From assembly GCF_023015625.1 (NCBI RefSeq), contig NZ_JALKAH010000001.1:62001-126000 (forward strand): a stretch of DNA of 64,000 nt, read 5' to 3'. Numbering within the stretch: the stretch's first letter is position 1; each line of letters starts with the position of its first letter. Positions 1 through 9,714 of the stretch are shown here, piece after piece. The DNA comes from Yoonia sp. F2084L. GTDB lineage: Bacteria; Pseudomonadota; Alphaproteobacteria; Rhodobacterales; Rhodobacteraceae. A program made the position numbers and the translations under genes. The notes beneath the pieces were generated by a model. It saw only the letters and a program-made list of their open reading frames with translations, searched no databases and was not told the DNA's origin.

Positions 1-3000
1 CCTCGAACCGCACAGGCGCGCTGATCACAGATGAGCAGGCGCAGGACCCCGACTATTGGGTTGGCCATTTGCGCGGCACGGTCCGGTTCGCCGATTGCCT
101 GACCACGCTCGCCGAAAAAGACGACCGTGTGTTCATCGAAGTTGGCCCCGGCAAGGCGATGTCCTCGCTCGCGGGACAACACGGCAAGGTGACGGCGAAC
201 CAAGTGATTTCCAGCCTGCGCCACCCCAATGACGACATTGCAGATGACGCCTATTTTATGGCGATGCTGGGCCGCGTCTGGGCTGTCGGCGGTACGTTCG
301 ACTGGGGGCAGATCTGGGGCGACGCGCGGCGCTTGCGCGTGCCGCTGCCCACCTACGCGTTCCAGCATGCCGCGTATTTTATCGAACCCGGTACGATCAC
401 ATCAGACGAGGCCAGCGAATGGCTGACCCGCGCGGAGACACCTGAAAACTGGGGCTATCGCCCCGCGTGGCTGCCCCGGTATGCCGCTTGTGATGTGGAC
501 GTGACCGGCGATCTGTCCGAGGTAGAAAAGCAAACTTGGCTGGTCTTCGCAGATGATGCGGGCTTGGCAGGATCAGCGGCGCAAAGGTTGCGCGATGCAG
601 ATCACGATGTGATCACTGTGCGTCCCGGCGATACGTTCGCTCGCGATGGCGAAGGCGGTTATTTCATTGCCCCTGAACGGGGCCGCGAAAGCTATGACCA
701 ATTGATCGCTGATCTGAATGCGCGCGACCTCATCCCCACCCGTATTCTGCACGGTTGGATGATCACGGCTGACGACAGTTTCCGCCCCGGCTCCAGCTTT
801 TTTCACCGGGTGCAGGAACAGGGGTTCTATAGCCTGTTCTTCCTTGCGCAGGCCATCGGCGGCGAAGACCTGCCCGGCGATATCCACATGACTGTGCTGA
901 CAAATGGAGCAGCGCAGCACAAAGACGAAGCGCTGCCGTATCCTGAAAAAGCGACCCTCGCAGGCCCCGCCCGCGTTGTTCCGCGCGAATTCCCACATGT
1001 GACGGTGGCAACGCTTGATCTGCTGCTGCCCGCCCCGACAGGCCGTAAAAAGCGTGGCCTGACGAAGGCAGAGACTGACCAACTGGTTGATCACATCCTC
1101 GAAGATGCATTGGCCGATCCCGGTAATAGCACTGCGCTTGTGCGCAATGGCAAACGGTTCGAACTGACCTATAAACCTGCAGCATTGACCGATCTGCCGG
1201 ACGGCCCGCTGCCTGTGCTGAAAGATAAAGGCGTCTACCTGATCACCGGTGGTTTTGGTGGCATCGGCCTGACGCTGGCGGAGGCCCTGATCAAAAACAG
1301 CAACGCGCGCATAGCACTCGTGTCGCGCAGCGGTCTTCCCCCACGCGATGCTTGGGAAACGACATTCAAAAACACGCCGCCCACAGCATCACTCGCCCGC
1401 CGCATCAAGGCGGTGCAAGCGTTAGAGGCATTGGGCGGTGAAATCCTGCCCGTTGCCGCAGACGTCAGCAATGTCGAAGATATCCGCGACGCGCGTGCCC
1501 AGATCGAAGCGGCCTTTGGCCCCGTTAACGGCGTGATCCATGCCGCAGGTCACATCGACGACGCCCCGATCATGGCCAAGGATGTGACCAGCATCGAAGA
1601 CGTCTTTGCCCCCAAAATTCACGGCACGCAGGTCCTGGACGAAGTGTTCCCCGACGGTGATTTGGACTGGCTGGTACTTTTTGCTTCCAGTTCCACCGCG
1701 ACGGCACCCATCGGGCAGGTCGATTATGTGGCCGCGAACGAGTACCTCAACGCCTATGCCAAATCGCGCAGTGGTGGCGAAACCACCGTGCGCGCGATCA
1801 ACTGGGGCATCTGGGCGGATGTGGGTATGGCTGCGGATGCGATGGAAGCCCGGACCGGCACGGTCGCACCTGCCGAAGTCATCGACGTGAACGCCCCAAT
1901 GCTTGATCAAGCGACGTTCGACCGAGCAGGCGCGCGGGTGTTCACGGCGTCTTATACTGTCGCTGACCGGTGGTTCCTTGATGAACACCGCACCAAGGCG
2001 GGCGACGCGCTGGTGCCCGGTACCGGCTATTTGGAAATGGCTGCCGAGGCGCTGCAAGAGATGGGCGAGACAGCGGAATTTGAGATCCGCGACCTGTACT
2101 TCCTGCGCCCCTTTGCCGTGGGCGACACAGGGTCAGTCGACCTGCGGCTGAGCCTGCCGCGCAGCGACGCGGGCTATGAGTTGTTGGTCGAAAGTGGCAC
2201 AGACAGCGCCTTCGCGCAAAACGCACAAGCCAGCTTGCAAATCCTGCCACTGGCCGCCCCGGCACCCTTGGATATCCCCGCGATTGCCGCACGTTGTGAA
2301 GCGCCCATAGAGGCAGGCGACCTCGGCTGGATCGCGTCGCCGCAAGAGGCCCACCTAAAATTCGGCCCGCGCTGGCGTGTTTTGCAGTCAACTGCATTTG
2401 GAGACGGCGAAGGGCTTGCGACATTGGCGTTGCCGGAAGCCGCCGTGAATGATCCTGCTGCAGGTTACCGCCTACATCCGGGCATGATGGACCTTGCCAC
2501 CGGTTGGGCGATGAAACTGATCAAAGGTTATGCCGCGCAGCACCTTTGGGTGCCAGTGTCCTATCGGTCGGTTAAGGTTTACGCTCCGCTGCCCGCGCAA
2601 ATCGTTAGTTGGGTGCGCAACGCGCGCGACAATACATCCGACGGTGACATTGCGAGCTTTGACATCACGCTGGCCGCCCCTGACGGCACCATTTGCGTTG
2701 AAATAACTGGCTTTTCAATCCGGCAAATGGCTGAACTGGCAGGTTTCGGTGCGCAAGAAGAGGTGAAGACTTCTCAGGCTGAAGATGAAGCCGCACGCCC
2801 CCTGTCCCCCGCAGAAGAACGCCTGCGCCACAACCTGTCGCAAGGTATTCGCGCCGAAGAAGGGGCGGACCTGTTCCTGCGTGCGCTGATCAGCCCGCAT
2901 CAGCAGGTCATAGTGTCATCGCTCGATCTGGATGCGCTGATTGCGCAAGCCGGCCAAAGCGATGACGAGGATGCCGAGGACGGGCAGAAATTCTCGCGTC

Positions 3001-4154
3001 CGCAGCTCGACAGTGATTTTGTCGAACCCGAAGGACCCATCGAAGAACGGCTGGCCGCGTTCTGGCAGGACCTGCTCGGCGTTGACCAGATCGGTGCAGA
3101 GGACAGTTTCTTTGACCTTGGCGGCCATTCTCTGATCGCGGTCCGCCTGTTCGCGCAAATCCGCAAAGCGTTTCAGGTCGATTTCCCCATTTCGGTCCTG
3201 TTCGAGGCGCCCACAATCCGCAAATGCGCCGCGCTGATCGCCGAACGTGGTGTCACGGTCGAGGGTGAGGATGCACAAGCTGACGCGCCTAAGGCGCCGA
3301 CCCGCCGGTTCACCCATCTGGTGCCCATGCATCAGGGCGAAGGCGGGCGCAAACCGCCGTTTTTCCTTGTTGCCGGCATGTTTGGCAACGTGCTGAACCT
3401 GCGGCATCTGGCCCATCTGATTGGCAGCGACCGGCCTTTTTACGGGTTGCAGGCGCGTGGTTTGCTGGGCGACGAAGAACCCCACCGCACGATAGAGGCG
3501 GCGGCCACGGATTACATTGCCGAGATGCGGCAAATTCAGCCGCATGGGCCCTATCATCTGGGTGGTTTTTCGGGTGGCGGGATCACCGCCTATGAGATCG
3601 CGCATCAGTTGCGTGCGCAGGGCGGAGAGATCGCCGCACTCGTCTTACTTGATACGCCTTTGCCGGTGCGGCCCGGTGTGGACCGCGCGGACAGGCTGCG
3701 CATGAAGTTGCAGGATATCCAGCGTGGCGGGCCGGGGTATTTCTTCAACTGGGCGAAATCACGCATCGCCTGGGAACTCGAAAAGCGGCAAGGCCGCGAT
3801 GAGAGCGCCGAGGAAGGTCAGCAGTTCCACAATCTTGCGATCCAGGACGCGTTTTTGGAAAGTGTGGGGGCGTATCAGGTCAAACCGTGGGACGGCACGC
3901 TGGCCTTGTTCCGACCGCCACTTGTTGCTGAATGGACGGTTGGTGGACGGCTGATCAGTCGCGAACGCGTCTATCTTTACGACGATAACGACTGGACCAA
4001 ATTTGTGCCGCATATCGAGGTGTTTGAGGTGCCGGGCGATCATGACAGTATGGTGCTGGAGCCCAATGTGCGTGTGCTGGCCGCCCGTATCCGGCGCTAT
4101 TTGGAGCGTCCGGTTGTGGCTGCACCGATCTCTTACAAGGAAGCGGCTGAATAG
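1..4154 (+). CDS. Type I polyketide synthase, C-terminal part: AT (end)-KR-DH-ACP-TE (5' partial)
   Basis: The reading frame is open from the left edge (first whole codon at base 3), so the KS and most of the AT lie outside the window. About 1383 residues are visible. Residues 1-60 are the C-terminal end of an acyltransferase. From about 140 to 620 there is a ketoreductase: structural half, then the nucleotide-binding glycines near 415-420 and catalytic Tyr575 in a GQxxY context. An Ile-Asp-Asp motif near 515 corresponds to the LDD of B-type KRs. A double-hotdog dehydratase follows (His662, Asp830). The carrier domain has Ser1043 in GGHSL, and a type I thioesterase has nucleophile Ser1190 in a GFSGG context. 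The KR lies before the DH, the reverse of the usual cis-AT order. The gene heads a tightly packed operon with a glycosyltransferase and an NRPS. Family assignment is firm; the product is unknown. Confidence 0.93.
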   Translation, partial: SNRTGALITDEQAQDPDYWVGHLRGTVRFADCLTTLAEKDDRVFIEVGPGKAMSSLAGQHGKVTANQVISSLRHPNDDIADDAYFMAMLGRVWAVGGTFDWGQIWGDARRLRVPLPTYAFQHAAYFIEPGTITSDEASEWLTRAETPENWGYRPAWLPRYAACDVDVTGDLSEVEKQTWLVFADDAGLAGSAAQRLRDADHDVITVRPGDTFARDGEGGYFIAPERGRESYDQLIADLNARDLIPTRILHGWMITADDSFRPGSSFFHRVQEQGFYSLFFLAQAIGGEDLPGDIHMTVLTNGAAQHKDEALPYPEKATLAGPARVVPREFPHVTVATLDLLLPAPTGRKKRGLTKAETDQLVDHILEDALADPGNSTALVRNGKRFELTYKPAALTDLPDGPLPVLKDKGVYLITGGFGGIGLTLAEALIKNSNARIALVSRSGLPPRDAWETTFKNTPPTASLARRIKAVQALEALGGEILPVAADVSNVEDIRDARAQIEAAFGPVNGVIHAAGHIDDAPIMAKDVTSIEDVFAPKIHGTQVLDEVFPDGDLDWLVLFASSSTATAPIGQVDYVAANEYLNAYAKSRSGGETTVRAINWGIWADVGMAADAMEARTGTVAPAEVIDVNAPMLDQATFDRAGARVFTASYTVADRWFLDEHRTKAGDALVPGTGYLEMAAEALQEMGETAEFEIRDLYFLRPFAVGDTGSVDLRLSLPRSDAGYELLVESGTDSAFAQNAQASLQILPLAAPAPLDIPAIAARCEAPIEAGDLGWIASPQEAHLKFGPRWRVLQSTAFGDGEGLATLALPEAAVNDPAAGYRLHPGMMDLATGWAMKLIKGYAAQHLWVPVSYRSVKVYAPLPAQIVSWVRNARDNTSDGDIASFDITLAAPDGTICVEITGFSIRQMAELAGFGAQEEVKTSQAEDEAARPLSPAEERLRHNLSQGIRAEEGADLFLRALISPHQQVIVSSLDLDALIAQAGQSDDEDAEDGQKFSRPQLDSDFVEPEGPIEERLAAFWQDLLGVDQIGAEDSFFDLGGHSLIAVRLFAQIRKAFQVDFPISVLFEAPTIRKCAALIAERGVTVEGEDAQADAPKAPTRRFTHLVPMHQGEGGRKPPFFLVAGMFGNVLNLRHLAHLIGSDRPFYGLQARGLLGDEEPHRTIEAAATDYIAEMRQIQPHGPYHLGGFSGGGITAYEIAHQLRAQGGEIAALVLLDTPLPVRPGVDRADRLRMKLQDIQRGGPGYFFNWAKSRIAWELEKRQGRDESAEEGQQFHNLAIQDAFLESVGAYQVKPWDGTLALFRPPLVAEWTVGGRLISRERVYLYDDNDWTKFVPHIEVFEVPGDHDSMVLEPNVRVLAARIRRYLERPVVAAPISYKEAAE

Positions 4155-5144
4155 ATGTCTGACCCGCGTATTCTGACCATCGTGTTGAATTACAAAACCG
4201 CAGAAATGACACTGCGCGCCGCTGATGCGGCCCGTGTCGCCATGCAAGGCCTGCCCGGTGAACTGGTGATTGTTGATAACGACAGCCAAGACGGTTCGTT
4301 TGATACCATCAGCGCGCATGTGCTGGCGAGCGGTTGGGACAATACACGTGTGATCCAGTCAGGTCGCAACGGCGGCTATGGTGCGGGCAATAACGTGGGC
4401 ATCAGGTCCGGCATGTCGGATGGCAGCAGGCCGGATTACGTTTATATTCTGAACTCTGACGCCTTTCCCAAACCGGATGCCATCAGAGTGCTTTATGAGC
4501 ACTTGAACACCACACCCAGCACCGGCTTTGCTGGCAGCTTCATCGAAGGCGAAGATGAGGTGCAGCACATCACGACCTTCCGCTTTCCCTCGATCTGGAG
4601 TGAATTGGAAGGATCCATTCACTTTGGGCCCGTCAGCAAACTGTTGAAGTCCTATCGCGTTCCCCGCGAGCTGACCGAGACTGTGCCAGTTGACTGGCTT
4701 GCCGGGGCCAGCGTGATGATGCGCCAGGATGTGCTGGACGACATCGGGCTCTTTGATGAGACGTTTTTTCTCTATTTTGAAGAAACAGACCTGTGTCGTC
4801 GCGCCCAAAAGGCAGGTTATCAGGTGATGTTTTTGGCCGATAGCGTTGTCACGCATCTGGGGTCGGTATCCACAGGTATGAAAGAATGGAAGCGTGTCCC
4901 CGACTACTGGTTCGCTTCACGCTGGCATTATTTCAGCAAGAACCACGGACGCGCATACACAGCCTGCGCGACCTGTTTGCACTTGATCGGCGGCAGTCTG
5001 CATTGGCTGCGCTGCAAACTGACGGGCAAGACCCACAAAGGTGCGCCGCATTTTCTGCGCACCTTGGCCCGTCACGATGCAAAAGCCCTATTTACGCCTC
5101 AGCGGGAGCGGCCCATGCAGCCAAGCCCCCAAATTGGAGAATGA
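4155..5144 (+). CDS. Family 2 glycosyltransferase, WbbL/rhamnosyltransferase-like
   Basis: The start codon directly follows the PKS stop (0 bp gap), so the two are probably translationally coupled. The 329-residue protein has the N-terminal GT-A start of family 2 enzymes (a LNYKT motif near residue 12, VDNDSQDGS near 40). A Ser-Asp pair at 101-102 stands where the metal-binding DxD is expected, and a second conserved block with FDETFFLYFEETDLC lies near 200. This pattern is typical of the WbbL/RfbF-type group that often uses dTDP-L-rhamnose. A complete dTDP-rhamnose pathway lies 7-11 kb away, which fits that donor. Its place between PKS and NRPS suggests it glycosylates the metabolite. A role in a surface polysaccharide is the alternative. 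Confidence 0.85.
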   Translation: MSDPRILTIVLNYKTAEMTLRAADAARVAMQGLPGELVIVDNDSQDGSFDTISAHVLASGWDNTRVIQSGRNGGYGAGNNVGIRSGMSDGSRPDYVYILNSDAFPKPDAIRVLYEHLNTTPSTGFAGSFIEGEDEVQHITTFRFPSIWSELEGSIHFGPVSKLLKSYRVPRELTETVPVDWLAGASVMMRQDVLDDIGLFDETFFLYFEETDLCRRAQKAGYQVMFLADSVVTHLGSVSTGMKEWKRVPDYWFASRWHYFSKNHGRAYTACATCLHLIGGSLHWLRCKLTGKTHKGAPHFLRTLARHDAKALFTPQRERPMQPSPQIGE

Positions 5145-5148
5145 TTTG

Positions 5149-8100
5149 ATGTCTGCTTTCCGCGCCGTTGTTATCGGCAATGAATCCCTCGCGATCCAAT
5201 GTGGTGAGATGCTGCGCGAGGCTGGTCATGCGATCGCTGCTGTCGTTACCCGAAATGCTGATGTTGCGGATTGGGCCGAGACCGCTGGTTTGCATGTTGT
5301 GTCCTCCGATGCTGATTTGGTTGCGGCCTTGTCAGACATCCCCTTTGATTGGCTGTTATCCATCGCGAACCTCGATATGATCCCCGATGCCGTGCTGGCG
5401 CTGCCTGCGCGCGGGGCAGTTAATTTCCATGATGGTCCGCTGCCGCGCTACGCGGGATTGAACGCTCCGGTCTGGGCTTTGCTGGCTGGTGAGGTTGAGT
5501 ATGGCATTAGCTGGCATATGATTTCCGGTGGTGTCGACGAAGGTGGCCTGCTGGCGCAAAGCTTCTTTGATGTGACCCCCGATGAAACGGTTCTGACGCT
5601 GAACACCAAATGCTATGCCGCAGCGATTGACAGCTTTGGCACGGTGATCGAGAAACTGAGCAGCGATGCACCCGTCGTGACGCCCCAAGACCTGTCGCAG
5701 CGCAGCTATTTTGCCAAGAACGACCGGCCTGCCAATGCTGCCCGGCTTGATTTCAATCAGACGGCGCGCAAGATCACGACCTTGGTGCATGCGCTTGATC
5801 ACGGCGACTATTGGAACCCTCTCAGCTGTCCCAAGATCGCGACAGACGAAGGCGTGTTCCTTGTTGGTAAGGCGGTCGCCGAAAAGACGACTTCGGATGC
5901 GGGGGCAGGGACCGTTATCGCGGTGGGCGACGATTATTTGACCGTTGCGACGGCAACGGCCCCGGTGACTTTGCGTGGTTTGCGAAGTGCGGTGGGTGAT
6001 ACGGCGGTGGCCAGTGATATTGCTGCTGTTGGCGATCAATTGCCCGCTGTGGTGGCTGATGAGACGCTGAACGCTGCGCTAAAAGCAACGCTGAAGTACG
6101 AGGCAAAGTGGCGCAAAACGCTTGAGGCGATGCCGCCTGCGACCCTGCCGCAGATCGACATAAGTGCAGCGCAGGGCGAAGTGATAGGACTGCCTCTCAC
6201 CGGTGATCCTGCCACGCTGGCCGATGCCTTGCGTCAGCTTGGGGACGCTTTGTCGGACGATCCGGTAACGCTGGCACTGGCCGTCGCACATGACCATCAC
6301 GGTTACCTCAATGACTGGGTCCCGGTCGCGGCGGGCGATGATTTGGCTATAGTGAAAGATCGCGGGTCGTTCGCGGCTGATCTTTGTGCGCGCATTCCCG
6401 GAGGCGTGAAAACCCCCGCGCTGGGCCTGTCCGAACAGGCGCATATTGCCGGAACGGCGCTGACGGTGGCTGGCAACACGCTTTTTGCTGACACAGGCAA
6501 AATCGGTGCTGAGACAGCACAGCTTTGGGCCGCACGGTTGTCGCATATAGCGGCGCAGATCGCAAAAGGGGATGCCGTCACGTTGCTGCCTGATGCCGAA
6601 CGTCAACAGGTTTTGTATGACTGGAACGCGACCGAAACAGACTATCCTGCCGATCTTTGCATTCATCAGGCGTTCGAGGCGCAGGTCGCCCGTACACCTG
6701 ATGCCGAGGCGCTGGCTTTTGAAGGCGAAAGCCTGACCTACGGTGAACTCAACAACCGCGCCAATGCGTTGGCGCATCTGTTGCGTGACAAGGGTGTCGG
6801 CCCTGACGTGATTGTCGGCCTTCATCTGCGCCGGTCCGCAGAGCTGTTGATCGGGGCGTTGGCGATCATGAAGGCGGGCGGTGCCTATCTGCCGATGGAT
6901 CCGGCTTATCCGGCTGACCGCACCGCACTCTACATCGAAGACAGCGGGACCAAAGTGATTGTCACCGATAGTACGCTTGCCGCGGAACTAAAAACCGACG
7001 CCGGGACGGTGCTGGTTGATGCGTTGCCCGGCGGTGGTGAGACCACCAACCCCGACAGCGGCGTCACCGGCGCGCATTTGGCCTATATGATTTACACATC
7101 CGGTTCGACCGGCAGGCCCAAAGGCGTGATGGTCGAACATCGCAATGTGTCCAACTTCTTTACCGGCATGGACGACCGGATCGCGCATGATCCGCCGGGT
7201 GTCTGGATGGCTGTCACGTCACTGTCCTTCGATATCTCCGTGCTGGAATTGTTCTGGACACTCGCACGTGGTTTCAAGCTGGTCATTTCCGGCGATGAAA
7301 ACCGGGCGCTGGTTGCTGGTGAAGGCAGAGCGCCGGGTGTGGGCATGGACTTCAGCCTGTTTTATTGGGGCAACGACGACGGGATCGGACGCGACAAGTA
7401 CCGTTCCTTGCTGGAAGGCGCGCAGTATGCCGACAAAAACGGGTTCTGCGCCGTCTGGACACCGGAACGGCATTTTCATGCATTTGGTGGGCCATATCCC
7501 AACCCGTCCGTGACCGGGGCGGCTGTTGCGGCTGTCACACAAAACCTTGCCGTGCGGGCGGGCTCTTGCGTCGCGCCTCTGCACCACACGGCGCGGATCG
7601 CCGAAGAATGGGCCGTTATCGACAACCTGACCAATGGGCGCACCGGGCTTGCCATCGCGTCAGGGTGGCAGCCAGATGACTTTGTGCTGCGCCCGGAAAA
7701 TACACCACCCAAGAACAAGCCCGCGATGTTTGACGCGATCCGTGATCTGCGCAGACTTTGGGAAGGTGAGACGGTGGAATTCCCGCGTCAGAACGGCGAA
7801 ATGCACGGTGTCGTCACCCAGCCACGGCCGGTTTCGAAAAAGCTGAATGTCTGGGTTACGACCGCTGGCAACCCTGAGACATGGAAAGAAGCAGGCACCA
7901 ACGGCTGCAACGTCCTGACCCACCTGCTGGGGCAAAGCGTTGATGAAGTCGCTGAAAAGATTGTGATTTATCACGACGCTTTGCGCGCAGCCGGGCACAA
8001 CCCTGATGACTTTACGGTCACCTTGATGCTGCACAGCTTCTTGTCCGACACCCGCGACCACGCCCGCGAAATCGCACGCGAGCCGATGAAAGACTATCTG

Positions 8101-9714
8101 CGTGCCGCCGCTGGTCTGATCAAGCAGTATGCCTGGGCCTTTCCTGCATTCAAAAAGCCGAAAGGCGTTGAGAACCCGATGCAGATCGACCTTGGGTCGC
8201 TGGACGATGACGAAATGGACGGTATTCTTGAATTCGCGTTTGAGCGGTATTTCAACGACAGCGGTCTGTTTGGCACGGTCGAGGATGCGATTGAACGGGT
8301 CAAGCAGGTCAAGGCGATCGGCGTGACCGAGGTTGCCTGCCTGATCGACTATGGCATCGACGTGGATTTGGTGCTGGAAGGACTCAAACCACTCGCCGAG
8401 GTTGTGGCGGCTAGCAACCAAGAGGTTGCACAAGGCGATTATTCCATTGCGGCCCAAATCCTGCGCCACAAGGTCACGCATCTGCAATGTACCCCATCCA
8501 TGGCGCAGATGCTGACCATGAACGACGAGGCGCGCGTCGCGCTATCGCAGATCAAGCACATGATGGTGGGGGGTGAAGCTTTGCCCGGTGCCTTGGCTGA
8601 TGAATTGCGTACCCTGACGGGTGGGCATGTGGAAAACATGTACGGGCCCACCGAGACGACGATTTGGTCGACAACACAGACCGCTGAGCCGGGGCAGGGT
8701 GCCGTTCCGATTGGCACGCCCATTGCGAATACACAGGTCTATGTGCTGGATGATCACATGCAGCCGACACCTATTGGCGTCCCCGGTGAGCTTTACATCG
8801 GCGGTGCGGGTGTCACCCGCGGGTATTTCCAGCGGGACGATTTGACCGCCGAACGCTTCCTGCCCAACCCATTTGCCGAAGGGCGCATGTATCGCACCGG
8901 CGATCTGGTGCGCTGGCGGGCTGATGGCCGGATTGATTTCCTTGGTCGCGCTGATTTTCAGGTCAAGCTGCGCGGCTACCGGGTTGAGCTGGGTGAGATT
9001 GAAAGCGTGATTGACCAGCATGAGCCAGTGCAGCAATCCGTTGTGATCGCCCGTGAGGACACGCCCGGCGTGGTGCAATTGGTCGGTTATCTATTGGCCG
9101 ATGGGCCGGTTGATGAGGCGGCCTTGCGCGTTGAGATGTCGAAGTCCTTGCCGGACTATATGGTGCCGCGCCACTTCGTGACTTTGGATGCGTTCCCTCT
9201 CACACCCAACAAAAAGGTAGACCGCAAGGCACTGCCAGCCCCGGTTTTGGGACAGGCTGCACCAGTTGTGGTGCAGACGGTCAAACCAGAGGTTGCCGCC
9301 GCCCCGGTCAATCTTGGGTCAGAGGCCGAGATCAGCGACCGGATTGCCGCGATCTGGTCGGCGATGCTGGGTGTGCCGCAGATTGGGCCAAAAGACAGCT
9401 TCTTTGATCTGGGCGGACATTCATTGCTGGCCGTTCAGGCGCATCGGGAAATCCGAAGCACGATGGGTGTTCAAAAACTGTCGATCACCGATATTTTCCG
9501 GGCGCCAACTTTGGGTGCCTTGGCGAAAATCGTAGCACAGAAGGCCGGAGGGGACGCAGCACCGGCGAAATCCCCAGAACCTGTACCCGCACCTAAGCCG
9601 GCCACGCCTGCACCCGTCGCTGTTGTAGCTGAGGCCGCAAGCCCTGCTGGCGATCCCTTGCAGGACGCCATGGCCCGCCGTCGCGAAATGCGTGAACGAC
9701 GGCGTAATCGGTAA
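5149..9714 (+). CDS. NRPS: formyltransferase - adenylation domain interrupted by luciferase-like monooxygenase - carrier protein
   Basis: 1521 residues. The ATG at 5149 is preferred over in-frame upstream codons because GGAGA lies 9 bp upstream and the start falls 4 bp after the glycosyltransferase stop. Residues 1-300 are a Fmt-like formyltransferase with the catalytic trio Asn92, His94, Asp130. About 370-500 is a short, unrecognised stretch ending in a typical C-to-A linker. The adenylation domain begins near 503, with the A3 P-loop at 645-663. It is split after A4 by a 350-residue FMN-type luciferase-like monooxygenase (about 730-1085, MupA/Atu3671 type), and A5-A10 follow up to about 1363. 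The carrier Ser is 1425. There is no condensation or thioesterase domain. Formyltransferase-led NRPSs such as gramicidin synthetase LgrA initiate chains, so this is probably a loading module that feeds the PKS. Confidence 0.93.
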   Translation: MSAFRAVVIGNESLAIQCGEMLREAGHAIAAVVTRNADVADWAETAGLHVVSSDADLVAALSDIPFDWLLSIANLDMIPDAVLALPARGAVNFHDGPLPRYAGLNAPVWALLAGEVEYGISWHMISGGVDEGGLLAQSFFDVTPDETVLTLNTKCYAAAIDSFGTVIEKLSSDAPVVTPQDLSQRSYFAKNDRPANAARLDFNQTARKITTLVHALDHGDYWNPLSCPKIATDEGVFLVGKAVAEKTTSDAGAGTVIAVGDDYLTVATATAPVTLRGLRSAVGDTAVASDIAAVGDQLPAVVADETLNAALKATLKYEAKWRKTLEAMPPATLPQIDISAAQGEVIGLPLTGDPATLADALRQLGDALSDDPVTLALAVAHDHHGYLNDWVPVAAGDDLAIVKDRGSFAADLCARIPGGVKTPALGLSEQAHIAGTALTVAGNTLFADTGKIGAETAQLWAARLSHIAAQIAKGDAVTLLPDAERQQVLYDWNATETDYPADLCIHQAFEAQVARTPDAEALAFEGESLTYGELNNRANALAHLLRDKGVGPDVIVGLHLRRSAELLIGALAIMKAGGAYLPMDPAYPADRTALYIEDSGTKVIVTDSTLAAELKTDAGTVLVDALPGGGETTNPDSGVTGAHLAYMIYTSGSTGRPKGVMVEHRNVSNFFTGMDDRIAHDPPGVWMAVTSLSFDISVLELFWTLARGFKLVISGDENRALVAGEGRAPGVGMDFSLFYWGNDDGIGRDKYRSLLEGAQYADKNGFCAVWTPERHFHAFGGPYPNPSVTGAAVAAVTQNLAVRAGSCVAPLHHTARIAEEWAVIDNLTNGRTGLAIASGWQPDDFVLRPENTPPKNKPAMFDAIRDLRRLWEGETVEFPRQNGEMHGVVTQPRPVSKKLNVWVTTAGNPETWKEAGTNGCNVLTHLLGQSVDEVAEKIVIYHDALRAAGHNPDDFTVTLMLHSFLSDTRDHAREIAREPMKDYLRAAAGLIKQYAWAFPAFKKPKGVENPMQIDLGSLDDDEMDGILEFAFERYFNDSGLFGTVEDAIERVKQVKAIGVTEVACLIDYGIDVDLVLEGLKPLAEVVAASNQEVAQGDYSIAAQILRHKVTHLQCTPSMAQMLTMNDEARVALSQIKHMMVGGEALPGALADELRTLTGGHVENMYGPTETTIWSTTQTAEPGQGAVPIGTPIANTQVYVLDDHMQPTPIGVPGELYIGGAGVTRGYFQRDDLTAERFLPNPFAEGRMYRTGDLVRWRADGRIDFLGRADFQVKLRGYRVELGEIESVIDQHEPVQQSVVIAREDTPGVVQLVGYLLADGPVDEAALRVEMSKSLPDYMVPRHFVTLDAFPLTPNKKVDRKALPAPVLGQAAPVVVQTVKPEVAAAPVNLGSEAEISDRIAAIWSAMLGVPQIGPKDSFFDLGGHSLLAVQAHREIRSTMGVQKLSITDIFRAPTLGALAKIVAQKAGGDAAPAKSPEPVPAPKPATPAPVAVVAEAASPAGDPLQDAMARRREMRERRRNR

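Noticed and set aside
1422..2057. 211-codon frame on the minus strand within the PKS
   Set aside because: It is opposite the KR/DH region, which has complete catalytic motifs on the plus strand; the minus translation has no domain character.
5041..5148. Earlier start for the NRPS inside the glycosyltransferase gene
   Set aside because: The 36 extra residues have no domain character, and a well-spaced ribosome site exists only before the ATG at 5149.
7660..8487. 275-codon minus-strand frame within the NRPS
   Set aside because: It mirrors the monooxygenase insertion and shows no family motif; the plus strand explains this DNA.
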